A DNA stretch of 52,916 bases from Burkholderiales bacterium (GTDB lineage Bacteria > Pseudomonadota > Gammaproteobacteria > Burkholderiales > Burkholderiaceae_C). Below are positions 42,786 to 52,645 of the stretch, in pieces. Under the pieces are notes generated by a model. It ran no database searches. It saw only the letters and a list, made by a program, of their open reading frames with translations, and had not been told where the DNA came from. The translations under genes and the position numbers were made by a program. Location of the stretch: NCBI GenBank assembly GCA_016000195.1, contig JAECRO010000016.1, forward strand, positions 1 to 52,916, written 5' to 3'. Every line of letters starts with the position of its first letter. Within the stretch, counting starts at the first letter, position 1.

Positions 42786-44299
42786 GTTTCGCTCAGGGTT
42801 TGGTTGTTTTGCTGGAGAAAGGCACGCAGTTCAATCGGCTGGACCGGCTCGGCGGCGTTGGCCGGCTTGATCCGCTCGACCCGCAAGGTCATGCGCCAGG
42901 CGCCGGTGGCCGGGTTGCGGTAGGCCAGGCTTTCGACCACGCGGGCGTTGGCGCTGGCGGTGGTGATGGCCTCGACCTTGGCGTCCTCGGGCAGGGCGTC
43001 CAGGGCCGGGCCGGCAAAGTCGATGACAAACTGGACCTGCTGGCCGAGCGCGTCGGCGCCGGGCTTGCTGTAGCCGATGCCCCGGCGCGATTGCGTCACC
43101 CAGCCATTGGGCGGCAACTGCTGGTTTTTGCCCTGCCAGGCGATCTGGTAGGCCATCTCAAACGGCTGTCCGGCGGCCGGCATTTTTTCGGGCACCCAGT
43201 AAGCCGCCACGTTGTCGTGGGTTTCGTCGGGCGTGGCGAATTGCAGCAGCTCGACGCGGCCGGCGCCAAAGTCGCTCAGCGGCGTCACCCAGGCGCTGGG
43301 GCGCTGTTCGTAGCGCGCTTCGGTGTCTTCGTAACTGCGAAAAGCCCGGTCGCGCTGCATCAGGCCAAAGCCCTTGAGGCTTTTCATGCTGAACGACGTG
43401 ACCAGCGGCGACGCCGGGTTTTGCAGCGGGCGCCAGAGCCATTCACCCTCGCCGGTAGCGATCATCAGGCCGTCCGAGTCATGCACCTCGGGCCGGAAGT
43501 CGCCGGGGCGCGGCTGGTTCTCGCCAAAGAAAAACATGCTCGTCAGCGGCGCCAGGCCGAGCGTGGTCACGGGCTTGTCGGTCGCCCGCATATAGACCCG
43601 CGCATGCACTTCGGTCACGGTCTGCTCGCCCGGCTTGACATCAAAGCGGTAGGCGCCGGTCATGCGCTCCGAATCCATCAGGGCATAAATGGTCAGCGGT
43701 GCGCCCTCGGTGGCGGGCTTTTCGAGCCAGTAGTCGGTGAAGCGCGGAAACTCTTCCTTGGGGCCGGCCGTATCGACCGCCAGGCCGCGCGCCGACAGGC
43801 CGTACAACTGGCCCGAGCCCAGCGCCCGGAAGTAGCTGGCGCCCGAGAAAACGATCAGCTCGTCCTTGTAGGTCGGTGAATTCAGGTTGCTGAAAAAGCG
43901 CACGCCGCCGTAGCCGATGTCGCCCCAGCTTTTGGGTGACAGCTTGTTCTTGCCGAAGTCGAACCTGGCCGGGTCATACGGCACGCGCTTGACGCCCGCC
44001 GCCGTGATTTCATGGACGCGAACCGAGTCGCCATGGCGGCCGACGTGGAAAAAGTTGGCTTCGTAGGCCAGCTTGTCGGCGCGCCACAGCGTGCTGTCCG
44101 GTTTGAAGCGGATGTCGCGGTAGTCGTCGTATTCCATTTTGGCCAGCTCGGCCGGAACTTCCAGTGAGGCTGCCTTGAAAGGCGTTTTGGCGCGCTGGCT
44201 GGCGAGTTGGGCGACATCTTCCAGGCTCCAGGCCAGAGCCTGGCCGCTACCCAGTGCCAGCACGGCTGCGCAGGTCAGGGCAGAAAAAGACGCCCGCAA
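42761..44299 (-). CDS. opgG: Glucans biosynthesis protein OpgG
   Basis: OpgG is a periplasmic protein that branches or shapes the glucan made by OpgH. From TTG 44299 it has 512 residues, starting with a signal peptide, (M)RASFSALTCAAVLALGSGQALA, then WSLEDVAQLASQRAKTPFKA. Family segments are YDDYRDIRFKPDSTLWR, FFHVGRHGDSVRVHEIT and QRDRAFRSYEDTEARYEQRP. The TTG has AGGGAAG five bases upstream (44305-44311). An ATG at 44344 would sit one base past the predicted sigma-54 transcript start and adds 15 residues that weaken the signal peptide, so TTG is preferred. opgH overlaps its 3' end. Confidence 0.93.
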   Translation of the reverse strand: MRASFSALTCAAVLALGSGQALAWSLEDVAQLASQRAKTPFKAASLEVPAELAKMEYDDYRDIRFKPDSTLWRADKLAYEANFFHVGRHGDSVRVHEITAAGVKRVPYDPARFDFGKNKLSPKSWGDIGYGGVRFFSNLNSPTYKDELIVFSGASYFRALGSGQLYGLSARGLAVDTAGPKEEFPRFTDYWLEKPATEGAPLTIYALMDSERMTGAYRFDVKPGEQTVTEVHARVYMRATDKPVTTLGLAPLTSMFFFGENQPRPGDFRPEVHDSDGLMIATGEGEWLWRPLQNPASPLVTSFSMKSLKGFGLMQRDRAFRSYEDTEARYEQRPSAWVTPLSDFGAGRVELLQFATPDETHDNVAAYWVPEKMPAAGQPFEMAYQIAWQGKNQQLPPNGWVTQSRRGIGYSKPGADALGQQVQFVIDFAGPALDALPEDAKVEAITTASANARVVESLAYRNPATGAWRMTLRVERIKPANAAEPVQPIELRAFLQQNNQTLSETWTNLITN

Positions 44300-44356
44300 G
44301 GACACTTCCCTGGCGGGGTTGAAACAATGAAAAAAAGCTTGCATGCCATCACTAGG

Positions 44357-44371
44357 GCAAACCCTGTGCCA
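44357..44371 (-). promoter_or_regulatory. Sigma-54 promoter of opgGH
   Basis: On the minus strand TGGCAC (44366-44371), five bases, TTGC (44357-44360) matches the sigma-54 core TGGCAC-N5-TTGC exactly at all ten core positions. Transcription would start near 44345, giving a 46-base leader to the TTG start of opgG. No sigma-70 promoter is evident. Confidence 0.85.
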
Positions 44372-44390
44372 GCTTGAAAAAACCTTTTTA

Positions 44391-44403
44391 AATCAAAGGC
44401 TTG
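44391..44403 (+). promoter_or_regulatory. IHF consensus site, proximal
   Basis: AATCAAAGGCTTG matches the IHF consensus WATCAANNNNTTR at every fixed position. It lies about 50 bp upstream of the predicted opgG start, between the sigma-54 promoter and the GlrR-like sites, where IHF bends DNA in many sigma-54 systems. Confidence 0.75.
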
Positions 44404-44464
44404 GAGGTGAAGCGTGATTTTTTACGGCAAAAATGACCGAAACTTCAACGAAAACCCCGGGTTT

Positions 44465-44482
44465 TGTCGCCAGCCAGCGACA
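44465..44482. promoter_or_regulatory. GlrR (QseF) type binding site 1, TGTC-N10-GACA
   Basis: TGTCGCCAGCCAGCGACA is an exact TGTC-N10-GACA palindrome, the motif recognised by GlrR in enterobacteria. The inner GC arms extend the symmetry. It is centred about 128 bp upstream of the predicted opgG start. Confidence 0.75.
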
Positions 44483-44513
44483 ACATTCCTGCCAATTTTT
44501 AAAAGTCCTTTTA

Positions 44514-44526
44514 AATCAAGGACTTG
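44514..44526 (+). promoter_or_regulatory. IHF consensus site, distal
   Basis: AATCAAGGACTTG also matches WATCAANNNNTTR at every fixed position. It is part of a perfect 8-bp inverted repeat (aagtcctt/aaggactt around ttaaatc). The proximal site has the same ttaaatc core with shorter arms. Confidence 0.7.
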
Positions 44527-44529
44527 GCT

Positions 44530-44546
44530 TGTCGCCAGAAAGCGAC

Positions 44547-44547
<1 letters not shown>
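44530..44547. promoter_or_regulatory. GlrR-type binding site 2, TGTC-N10-GACT
   Basis: TGTCGCCAGAAAGCGACT differs from the consensus only in the last base. It is centred 65 bp from site 1, about six helical turns, and ends at the glrR stop codon. Confidence 0.65.
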
Positions 44548-45940
<1,393 letters not shown>

Positions 45941-45944
<4 letters not shown>

Positions 45945-46636
45945 GGCGCGGGCGCGTGGTTGCGGCCAGCGGGCGCCGTGGCGGCTGGCGACGCGGGTGA
46001 AGGCGTGCGGCTGGTCAGGCTGCGTTCAATCGCCTTGAGCGCCTCCAGCCGTTCATTGGTCTGGTCCAGCCGGCGCTGCACGTCCCGGGTTTGCTGGCTC
46101 TGCTTTTCCAGCAGGTCTTCCAGGCGGCGCTGCTCGCCATAGCGGGCGGCCAGCAGGCGGGCCAGCGGGTGCAGGGCTTGCGCTTCGGCGTCGGTATTGG
46201 CAAGCAGGCGGGTCAGCAGTTCCTGCGCGCGTATCAGCTCTGGCGTCTGGCGCAACTGGGCCAGCACCAGCGCCAGCTGCAACTGGTTGGCAGGAATGTA
46301 GGCGTTGCCCAGCCGCGCCGCTTCTTGGGTCAGCTCCGCATTGGACAAGGTGCGGACCCGGTCCGCGTAGGCCAGTATCCGCACGACAGGCGCGTTGTCG
46401 GCCGCTGGCGCCGTGCTGCCGGCCGCAGGCGCGGGCGATGCGGCGTTGCTGCTGCTGGTGTTGTTTGCAGCGGCGCTGCCGGCAGCGGGCGCCGGCGCGG
46501 CTGGCGCTGCGGGCCGGGGAATGGGGAGTATCTGGCCCGGGGTGCAGCCACCCAGCAGTGCGGCCGCCAGGGCGATGCCTGAAGTCGCCAGCCTGGTCCG
46601 GCCGCAGCGCGCAAGAAATTCAGCTTTTATACACAT
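45941..46636 (-). CDS. qseG: QseG-like outer-membrane lipoprotein
   Basis: The 231-residue protein from ATG 46636 starts [20 protein letters not shown] and carries a lipobox (ALLGGC, cysteine at about residue 31), so it should be a lipoprotein. A long Pro/Ala/Ser-rich linker follows, then an alpha-helical domain (LAYADRVRTLSNAELTQEA-like, LQLALVLAQLRQTPELIRAQ) and a coiled coil at the C-terminus (RRLDQTNERLEALKAIERSL). It lies between glrK and glrR, overlapping both, exactly as yfhG/qseG does in enterobacteria, where the protein stimulates the kinase. The symbol is by position and architecture rather than strong sequence identity. Confidence 0.75.
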
Positions 46637-48083
46637 GGGGAAACTCGATTCTGAAATGGGTGCCCGCTTCTTCCGGCAGCAATTCGATGCGTCCGCCGTG
46701 CGCCGCGATGTATTCCTGCACGATGGACAGGCCGATGCCGCTGCCGCGAACGCCATCCCTGGGCTGGCGCTCGCCCCGGTAAAAAGGCTCGAAAATTCGC
46801 TCCCGGTCCGCCGGCGCAACCCCGACGCCCTGGTCCCGGATGTCGATATGCACCAGGCCGGGCTGCTGGCTCAGCGAAAGTTCAATGGTAGCTTTGAGCG
46901 GCGAGTAGCGGATGGCGTTGGACAGCAGGTTGGCCAGCGCGGTGCCGATTTTTTCCGGGTCCAGCTCCATCCTGAGCGGCTCGCCGCTGACGTGTACCGT
47001 CAGTTCCCGGGCGCGCCACTGCAGGCGCTGCGCATCGACCTGGTCTTCAATCAGCTGCAGCAGGTCAATCGTCTGCCGGTGCAGCTGGCGCGCCTCGAAA
47101 GCCGCCGTGTTGAAGCGCAGCAGGTCCTCGATCTGGCTTTGCAGCACGCCGGTGTTGTGCCTGAGGATTTGCGCAATCTCGCGCTGGTCCTGGCTCAGCG
47201 GGCCGGCCACGCCGTCTTCCAGCAGCGACACGCCTTCGCGCAGCGAGGCCAGCGGGGTCTTGAGTTCGTGCGAGATGTGGCGCAGAAAGCGCGACTTGTC
47301 GGCGTCCAGCTCGACCAGCCGCAGGCGCAGCCAGTTCAGCCGCTCGCCGACCAGCGCCAGGTCGGCCGGGCCGTTGATCGCAATCACCTGGTCGAGCCGG
47401 TTTTCGCCCAGGCCGACGATGGCGTTTTCCAGCCGCTTGAGTGGCCGGGTGAACCACACGCCAAAGGCCAGCGCCATGAAGACGGCCAGCACGATGGCCC
47501 ACGTGACCTGCTGCGCCAGGTGCTGGCGGCTGGTTTCCAGCTTTTCCTGCAGCGACTGGTTGCGCTGCTGGATGGTTTGCTGCACCTGCATGGCAATGGC
47601 GGTGTTGATGCTTTCCAATTCGCGGAATTCCTGCGCCAGCTGGTGCTCGCGGTCCAGCGCCGTGTCCAGCGGGCCGGTCAGCAGGTCCAGCATGGTGTCC
47701 AGGTGCGTGCGCCAGGGCTGGTCCTTGGCGGCGGGAATCTCTTCCCGGGCCAGGCGGGCAAGGATGTTGCCTGCATCGCGGGCCTCGTCCCGGAAGCGTT
47801 GCCGCAGGATGCGGTCATCGAGCACCACCGACTGCCGTGAGCTGCGCTCCATCGACACGCTGCGCTCCCGCAGCGACTGCGCCGCGCCGCTCAGGTCGAG
47901 CGCGCGCGCCGCGTTGTCGCGGCTTTGCAGCGTCAGGTCTTCCAGCGCGAACAGCGCGCGCAGCGACGCCGCGCCCAGCAGCGCGGCAATCAGCAAAAAG
48001 GCAATCACCAGCAGTTGCCGGAATGAAAACCGCTGCAGCATGGACTTGGGGCGCGGACGCAAGGCAGCAGGCTCAGGCCGCAA
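46620..48083 (-). CDS. glrK: Sensor histidine kinase GlrK (QseE)
   Basis: The 487-residue membrane kinase has a first helix at about residues 20-42 ([20 protein letters not shown]), a periplasmic helical sensor domain, a second helix (about 185-205) with HAMP ([20 protein letters not shown]), HisKA ([20 protein letters not shown]) and an ATPase domain ([36 protein letters not shown]). It should phosphorylate GlrR. The ORF start overlaps the miaB end by 11 bases; MLQRFSF at 48041 is an alternative start. Order miaB, glrK, qseG, glrR, then opgGH downstream. Confidence 0.9.
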   Translation of the reverse strand: MRPEPAALRPRPKSMLQRFSFRQLLVIAFLLIAALLGAASLRALFALEDLTLQSRDNAARALDLSGAAQSLRERSVSMERSSRQSVVLDDRILRQRFRDEARDAGNILARLAREEIPAAKDQPWRTHLDTMLDLLTGPLDTALDREHQLAQEFRELESINTAIAMQVQQTIQQRNQSLQEKLETSRQHLAQQVTWAIVLAVFMALAFGVWFTRPLKRLENAIVGLGENRLDQVIAINGPADLALVGERLNWLRLRLVELDADKSRFLRHISHELKTPLASLREGVSLLEDGVAGPLSQDQREIAQILRHNTGVLQSQIEDLLRFNTAAFEARQLHRQTIDLLQLIEDQVDAQRLQWRARELTVHVSGEPLRMELDPEKIGTALANLLSNAIRYSPLKATIELSLSQQPGLVHIDIRDQGVGVAPADRERIFEPFYRGERQPRDGVRGSGIGLSIVQEYIAAHGGRIELLPEEAGTHFRIEFPHVYKS

Positions 48084-49416
48084 CGGCGTCGTCCTGCGTC
48101 ACGACTTCGCCGCGCAATGAACGCTGGCTGGTCTCGGTAATCAGCACATCGACCATCTGGCCAATCAGGCGCGGCTGGCCTTTCAGGATGACGACCCGGT
48201 TGCATTCGGTGCGGCCCATCAGCTCGCTCGCGTCCTTGCGCGCCGTGCCCTCGATCAGGATGCGCTGCACCGAGCCCAGGCGGCTGGCGCTGATGGCGCG
48301 CACGCTGTCGTCGAGCGTGGCCTGCAGGCGCTGCAGGCGTCTGAGCTTGACCTCGTGCGGCGTGTCGTCCGCCAGGTTGGCGGCCGGCGTGCCGGGGCGC
48401 GGGCTGAAGATGAAGCTGAACGAGGTGTCGTAGCCGACATCGTTCACCAGCTTCATCAGCTTTTCAAAATCGTCCTCGGTCTCGCCCGGAAAGCCGACGA
48501 TGAAGTCGCTGCTCATCGCCAGCTCGGGCCGGATGGCGCGCAGCTTCCTGATGGTGGATTTGTATTCCATGGCGGTATAGCCGCGTTTCATGGCCATCAG
48601 GATGCGGTCGCTGCCGTGCTGCACCGGCAAATGCAGGTGGTTGACCAGCTTGGGCAGCGCCGCGTAGGCGTCGATCAGGCGCTGGGTGAATTCGTTCGGA
48701 TGGCTGGTCACGTAGCGGATGCGGGCTATGCCGGGAATGTCGGACACGTATTCAAGCAGCGTGGCAAAGTCGGCAATCTCGGCCGTGCCGCCCATAGTCC
48801 CGCGGTAGGCGTTGACGTTCTGGCCCAGCAGCGTGACTTCCTTCACGCCCTGGTCGGCCAGGCCGGCGACCTCGACCAGCACGTCCTCGAAGGGCCGCGA
48901 GACTTCCTCGCCGCGCGTGTAGGGCACGACGCAGTAGCTGCAGTACTTGGAGCAGCCTTCCATGATGCTGACGAAGGCGCTGGCGCCCTCGACCCGGGCG
49001 GGTGGCAGATGGTCGAACTTCTCGATCTCGGGAAAGCTGATATCAACCTGCGGCTTGCCGAGCCGGGCGCGGCTGGCGAGCAATGCGGGAAGGCGGTGCA
49101 GCGTCTGCGGGCCGAAGACCACATCGACATACGGCGCGCGCGCAATGATGGCCGCGCCTTCCTGGCTGGCGACGCAGCCGCCCACGCCGATCAGCACGCC
49201 CTTGGCTTTGAGGTGCTTGACGCGGCCCAGGTCGCTGAAGACCTTTTCCTGTGCCTTCTCGCGCACCGAGCAGGTGTTGAACAGGATCAGGTCGGCCTCG
49301 TCCATGTCTTGCGTCGGCTCGTAGCCTTCGGCGGCGCGCAGCACGTCGCCCATCTTGTCCGAGTCGTACTCGTTCATCTGGCAGCCGAAGGTTTTGATAA
49401 AGACTTTTTTACTCAT
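48073..49416 (-). CDS. miaB: tRNA-2-methylthio-N6-dimethylallyladenosine synthase MiaB
   Basis: MiaB adds a methylthio group to position 2 of i6A37 in tRNAs reading UNN codons, using radical SAM chemistry and a second iron-sulfur cluster. The 447-residue protein has the N-terminal cysteine set ([41 protein letters not shown]), the radical-SAM motif [20 protein letters not shown], and a C-terminal TRAM domain ending near [18 protein letters not shown]. Length fits the family. It heads the minus-strand group that includes glrK-qseG-glrR. Confidence 0.97.
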   Translation of the reverse strand: MSKKVFIKTFGCQMNEYDSDKMGDVLRAAEGYEPTQDMDEADLILFNTCSVREKAQEKVFSDLGRVKHLKAKGVLIGVGGCVASQEGAAIIARAPYVDVVFGPQTLHRLPALLASRARLGKPQVDISFPEIEKFDHLPPARVEGASAFVSIMEGCSKYCSYCVVPYTRGEEVSRPFEDVLVEVAGLADQGVKEVTLLGQNVNAYRGTMGGTAEIADFATLLEYVSDIPGIARIRYVTSHPNEFTQRLIDAYAALPKLVNHLHLPVQHGSDRILMAMKRGYTAMEYKSTIRKLRAIRPELAMSSDFIVGFPGETEDDFEKLMKLVNDVGYDTSFSFIFSPRPGTPAANLADDTPHEVKLRRLQRLQATLDDSVRAISASRLGSVQRILIEGTARKDASELMGRTECNRVVILKGQPRLIGQMVDVLITETSQRSLRGEVVTQDDAVAA

Positions 49417-49430
49417 GATGATGCACTACT

Positions 49431-49480
49431 GAATTGATAGCATGTTGCGCCCGTGGATACTGCGCAAGAGGCTGATTTGA
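49431..49480. repeat. Dispersed intergenic repeat, copy H
   Basis: It carries the 25-base exact inverse match to copy D (49449-49473), preceded by gaattgatagcatgttgcgc. It lies just upstream of miaB, within its 5' region. Confidence 0.75.
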
Positions 49481-49546
49481 CTGATAAATACTGGGAAATG
49501 ACGGCTGGCCGGCCAACGGCGGCGCGCCAGGGCGGCTTGAGGCCTG

Positions 49547-49960
49547 TCAGGGCGTAATGCTTGTGCTGCTGCTGCTGCTGCCGAAGCTGAACCACGAGGC
49601 CTTGCTGTTGGGCCGTTTCAGCTTGGCTTCCTCGCTGTTCAGAATCCAGACCTCATGGACATTGCCGGCGCCTTCGCGCAGGTAGTTGACCACCAGCGCC
49701 TGGTTGACGAGCGTGCCCGACATGAGCAGCAGGTTGTCGGCGCCGTGAATGCGTGCGCCCGGCGTCAGCCGGTCGGCCTTGCCGTCCAGCGTGATGACGG
49801 GCGGCGCCAGCACCACGATTTCGCCGCGCAGGGCGGCAGCGGGAAATGTCCTGACAGCGGGCTTGGATTCGGTGGTCTGCGCCTGCGCGGGCAGCGTGGC
49901 CAGCGTCGATGCGGCCAGAATGAAGAGGAGGCTGAGGCGGTGCGGTAAGCAGCGGTTCAT
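49547..49960 (-). CDS. Exported hypothetical protein, 137 residues
   Basis: A signal peptide is clear (MNRCLPHRLSLLFILAASTL, cleavage after LPAQA). The mature part is small and strand-rich: FPAAALRGEIVVLAPPVITL, DGKADRLTPGARIHGADNLL, then VNYLREGAGNVHEVWILNSE, ending in a Ser-rich tail with GSSSSSTSITP. It probably acts in the periplasm or outer membrane. No known domain is recognised. The serine tail is encoded by repeated AGC-type codons and may vary in length. Next on the same strand is miaB. Confidence 0.75.
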   Translation of the reverse strand: MNRCLPHRLSLLFILAASTLATLPAQAQTTESKPAVRTFPAAALRGEIVVLAPPVITLDGKADRLTPGARIHGADNLLLMSGTLVNQALVVNYLREGAGNVHEVWILNSEEAKLKRPNSKASWFSFGSSSSSTSITP

Positions 49961-50103
49961 GGTGTGTGTCCAGAGGCTGTTGAGGGAGAAGATGGGGAAG
50001 CGGCTCCCATTATCTCAGGCGGGCGACTGGCGCACGCCTGGCCATCGCCCCAAACACCGCGCAAGCCCAGCCGAACAGACCGCAACAAGCCCCTGGCTGC
50101 CGA

Positions 50104-50763
50104 TCAGGCCGCTTCTGCAAGCTCCAGGTCTCCGGCGCGCGGCGTCAGGTTGTGCGGCACATCGAGCAGGTCGAGTAGGTGGGCCACGCTGTGGTTGACG
50201 ATGTCGCCCACCGTCTGCGGATGCAGGCAGAACGCCGGCACCGGCGGGCAGATGATGCCGCCCATTTCGGTCACGCTGAGCATGTTGCGCAGGTGCGTCA
50301 GGTGCAGGGGCGACTCGCGCACCATCAGCACCAGGCGGCGGCGCTCCCTGAGCATGGCATCGGCGGTGCAGGTCAGCAGGTTGTCGGCCAGGCCATGCGC
50401 CAGGGCCGCGAGCGTGGCCGTCGAGCACGGCGCAATCACCATGCCGCTGCAGCCAAGGGAGGAACTGGCAAGGGGCGTGTCGAGGTCGTCCATGTCATGG
50501 ACCTGGTCGGCCATGTCTTCAATGAAGTCGCGGTCCATGTCCAGCTCGTTTTCAATGCTGCGCCAGCCAGCGCCTGAGACGATCAGGTGCGACTCGATGC
50601 CCGGCGTATCACGCAGAACCTGCAGCAGGCGTGCGCCGTACACCGCGCCGCTCGCGTCCGAGATGGCGACGATGATGCGCCGTGGAACAGGCGTATGGGT
50701 AAAGGCCGCGCTCACCGAGCCCCGCACGGCCGGAGGCATTTCAAATGAAAAAGATAGAGTCAT
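50104..50763 (-). CDS. ubiX: Flavin prenyltransferase UbiX
   Basis: UbiX makes prenylated FMN, the cofactor of UbiD-type decarboxylases in ubiquinone synthesis. From ATG 50763 (MTLSFSFEM) it has 219 residues. Family motifs are IIVAISDASGAVYGARLLQV (phosphate loop), LASSSLGCSGMVIAPCSTAT, ALAHGLADNLLTCTADAMLR and VLMVRESPLHLTHLRNMLSV. GGIICPPVPAFCLHPQTVGD near the C-terminus is typical. A longer ORF start upstream lies in the preceding gene. No ubiD is nearby. It lies 14 bases after the hemolysin III gene and is probably co-transcribed. Confidence 0.93.
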   Translation of the reverse strand: MTLSFSFEMPPAVRGSVSAAFTHTPVPRRIIVAISDASGAVYGARLLQVLRDTPGIESHLIVSGAGWRSIENELDMDRDFIEDMADQVHDMDDLDTPLASSSLGCSGMVIAPCSTATLAALAHGLADNLLTCTADAMLRERRRLVLMVRESPLHLTHLRNMLSVTEMGGIICPPVPAFCLHPQTVGDIVNHSVAHLLDLLDVPHNLTPRAGDLELAEAA

Positions 50764-50777
50764 ATCGGTCCGGGTAG

Positions 50778-51395
50778 TCAGGCCACATAAAGCAGCACGG
50801 TGAAGAAATGGCAGATGCTGCCGCCAAGCACAAACAGGTGCCACAGGCCGTGGCCGTGGCGAACTTTATGGTCGGTGGCATAAAAAACAATGCCCAGCGT
50901 GTAACAGGCACCGCCCGCCGCCAGCCAGGCAAAGCCCGCAGGTGTCAGAGCATGCCACAGCGGCAACACCGCGACCAAGGCCAGCCAGCCCATGAGTATA
51001 TAAATGATCAGCGAGGCGATTCGCGCCCCTTTGGCCAGCCAGACCTCCTGCACGATGCCGACCAGCGCCAGCCCCCAGATCACGCCAAACATCCACCAGC
51101 CCCAGACGCCGCGCAGCGAAACCAGCGCAAACGGCGTGTAGGTGCCGGCGATCAACAGGTAAATGGCGCAGTGGTCGAACTTGCGCAGCACGTTTTTGGC
51201 CGGGCCGCGCACGCTGTGGTAGAGCGTCGAAAACACATACAGCAGCACCAGCATGGTGCCGTAGATGCTGAAGCTGACGATTTTCCAGGGGTCGCCCAGG
51301 CGGGCCGCCAGCACGATCAGCACCGCCGAGCCGGCCAGTGCCAGCGCCGCGCCAATCAGGTGGCTGATGCTGTTGAAGCGTTCGCCGGGGTACAT
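50778..51395 (-). CDS. Hemolysin III family membrane protein (YqfA-like)
   Basis: The 205-residue protein has about seven membrane helices and family segments GERFNSISHLIGAALALAGS, SVRGPAKNVLRKFDHCAIYL, LIAGTYTPFALVSLRGVWGW and HGLWHLFVLGGSICHFF. The His residues in NSISHL, KFDHC and HGLWHLFV are the zinc-binding positions of the wider PAQR family. Despite the name, most members are not hemolysins, and their role in lipid or membrane homeostasis is unsettled. It is upstream of ubiX. Its own promoter should lie in the 51396-51550 gap, where none is obvious. Confidence 0.88.
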   Translation of the reverse strand: MYPGERFNSISHLIGAALALAGSAVLIVLAARLGDPWKIVSFSIYGTMLVLLYVFSTLYHSVRGPAKNVLRKFDHCAIYLLIAGTYTPFALVSLRGVWGWWMFGVIWGLALVGIVQEVWLAKGARIASLIIYILMGWLALVAVLPLWHALTPAGFAWLAAGGACYTLGIVFYATDHKVRHGHGLWHLFVLGGSICHFFTVLLYVA

Positions 51396-51553
51396 GGGTC
51401 GTCAGGCGGTTGGGTTTTTGGTGAAGCGGGACATCATTTTTACCATCAGCATAGCGCCTGCCGCTGTCAACGGCCGCGCTTGCCATGCTGCGCGAAAAAA
51501 TGGAAGTTGTCCAAGGCGGCGTTTGATGCCTGCCATGACAGGGGCCAGTCAGC
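51396..51553. other. Intergenic stretch upstream of the hemolysin III gene, nothing recognised
   Basis: 158 bases between the hemolysin III start and the terminator, of mixed composition, with no convincing promoter, repeat or ORF. It probably contains the promoter of the hemolysin III-ubiX pair, read on the minus strand. Confidence 0.4.
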
Positions 51554-51590
51554 AAAAAGCCCCGCAAATCATGGACTTGCGGGGCTTTTT
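51554..51590. terminator. Strong bidirectional terminator
   Basis: A 14-bp perfect stem (aaaaagccccgcaa, 51554-51567; ttgcggggcttttt, 51577-51590) with A-run and T-run on either side. It separates the hemolysin III gene from the tmRNA-like fragment and toxin-antitoxin region, ending minus-strand transcription from the right. Confidence 0.9.
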
Positions 51591-51600
51591 AATTTCTGGT

Positions 51601-51636
51601 GGTGGAGTGCGGACGCGGGTTCAATTCCGATCTCCA
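51601..51636 (+). pseudogene. Fragment resembling the 3' end of tmRNA (possible attachment-site remnant)
   Basis: tgcggacgcgggttcaattc is the kind of sequence found in the T-arm of betaproteobacterial ssrA, followed by a shortened cgatctcca where the functional gene would read a complementary arm and CCA. The T-stem cannot close, so this is not a working RNA. The ssrA 3' end is a frequent integration site. Low-G+C genes follow immediately. Identification rests on memory of ssrA ends and was not checked. Confidence 0.4.
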
Positions 51637-51747
51637 AAGCCGTGAGGCAAGTTTACGTTACTTGTCCCCTGTTTGCAGGGATTGTCCTTTTCGGATCGTG
51701 AAACTTAGAACTGAACACCAAACTTCACAAGACCAGACAAATAGTCT

Positions 51748-52059
51748 CTACCGCCGAGCTCGTTTGTAGGCCCGAAGATCTTCGGCAGAAAACATCTGGT
51801 TGCGTCCCACCGTGTGACAGGGCCGCAATTTATCCGCTTGCACATATCGCCGCAGAGTTGGCAAAGACACCTCTAGATACTCAGCCGCCTCCCACGCCGA
51901 TAAAGGTTCATGCTGCAAGTGCCCGAACACTTGCTCATGTGTGTAGTCATCATCTCGGAACGCCTGGTTTGTCAGGAGCGAAAAGAATTTGATCCGCTCA
52001 GTCGAGGGCATGCGCTTCATCTCCAAGAAGAGATCTTGTGCGGTCAATGCGTGGCTCAT
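51748..52059 (-). CDS. Helix-turn-helix antitoxin of a toxin-antitoxin pair
   Basis: The 103-residue protein ends with an excisionase/MerR-like DNA-binding domain: LSAWEAAEYLEVSLPTLRRY followed by VQADKLRPCHTVGRNQMFSA and EDLRAYKRARR. The N-terminal half is helical and acidic (LTAQDLFLEMKRMPSTERIK) and probably neutralises the toxin. It overlaps the toxin stop by four bases (ATGA), so it is translated second. This order, toxin before antitoxin, is like higBA. G+C is lower than the core genome. Confidence 0.85.
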   Translation of the reverse strand: MSHALTAQDLFLEMKRMPSTERIKFFSLLTNQAFRDDDYTHEQVFGHLQHEPLSAWEAAEYLEVSLPTLRRYVQADKLRPCHTVGRNQMFSAEDLRAYKRARR

Positions 52060-52379
52060 TTTGAGATTCCTTTGGATTTTTCCTGTCGTAGGTACTGTTT
52101 CAACTCAGCGTAAAAATTCTCGTGAGCACCCACCTGATAAAAATCAATAACTAAAAACTCCACGGACACATCGTCCTTTAGAGCGCGATAAGCGATCAAA
52201 TATTCCTGCCGATTGAAGCGAAACTTGTGCACTCGGATTCCAGCCAGGTCTTCAACCTTAAGCTCACCAATATCTGGATCATCGCAAACGACGCCCACCT
52301 CGTCTTCAATTGCCAACTGCAAGGGCTTGTGTGCCTTCTTGACATACTGAGCAAACGGACGCTTGAAGTTGGTTTCCAT
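52056..52379 (-). CDS. RelE/ParE-superfamily toxin
   Basis: The 107-residue basic protein has the RelE/ParE pattern: METNFKRPFAQYVKKAHKPL, an early helix, then strands around LAGIRVHKFRFNRQEYLIAY and VSVEFLVIDFYQVGAHENFY, ending in a helix (ELKQYLRQEKSKG). The arrangement LxGxRxxKFRxxxxxxLIAY is typical of the fold. Whether it cuts mRNA or poisons gyrase cannot be decided. It precedes the antitoxin gene with a four-base overlap. Its ATG lies six bases after a strong -10, suggesting a leaderless transcript. Confidence 0.85.
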   Translation of the reverse strand: METNFKRPFAQYVKKAHKPLQLAIEDEVGVVCDDPDIGELKVEDLAGIRVHKFRFNRQEYLIAYRALKDDVSVEFLVIDFYQVGAHENFYAELKQYLRQEKSKGISK

Positions 52380-52385
52380 GCGTCA

Positions 52386-52414
52386 ATTATGCATCGAATT
52401 TGATCTCATATCAA
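52386..52414 (-). promoter_or_regulatory. Promoter of the toxin-antitoxin pair
   Basis: On the minus strand TTGATA (52409-52414), a 17-base spacer and CATAAT (52386-52391) form a good sigma-70 promoter. The transcript would begin at or next to the toxin ATG at 52379, so translation may be leaderless. Confidence 0.7.
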
Positions 52415-52638
52415 CTCAAACACTGCTTTGCACGCCACTTGGCGAGCAATCGCGCCTGAAGGGACTCCTGATCCGTCGAGCGCGCCAATTCAAACTGCTC
52501 CATCTGCACACCATCGCGGCGTGCAACTTGCCGGATACTGCCCGGCCAATCAAACCCGCGCAAGAATGGTATTCGTCGGACGCTTACGGAGTGGGCTTGA
52601 GCGAAATGGCGGAACCCTGCCGTTATCAGATCCTCCAA
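52411..52638 (-). CDS. Possible small protein, about 75 residues
   Basis: An open frame from a TTG at 52638 reads LEDLITAGFRHFAQAHSVSV, then RRIPFLRGFDWPGSIRQVAR, RDGVQMEQFELARSTDQESL and QARLLAKWRAKQCLS. AAGGAG lies about ten bases upstream, overlapping the end of the preceding gene. Composition is plausible for a soluble helical protein. The stop overlaps the -35 of the toxin promoter. No family recognised; it could be non-coding. Confidence 0.3.
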   Translation of the reverse strand: MEDLITAGFRHFAQAHSVSVRRIPFLRGFDWPGSIRQVARRDGVQMEQFELARSTDQESLQARLLAKWRAKQCLS

Positions 52639-52645
52639 TGCCCGC

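Noticed and set aside
40752-42923. 723-codon plus-strand ORF opposite opgH
   Set aside because: Shadow of opgH, whose glycosyltransferase motifs are intact on the minus strand.
44305-44344. opgG start at ATG 44344 or GTG 44305
   Set aside because: ATG 44344 would lie at the predicted transcript start; GTG 44305 overlaps the AGGGAAG ribosome-binding site. TTG 44299 has correct spacing and a clean signal peptide.
51591-51640. Functional tRNA or tmRNA gene
   Set aside because: Only a T-arm-like piece is present, the stem cannot pair, and no other tRNA elements lie upstream of it.
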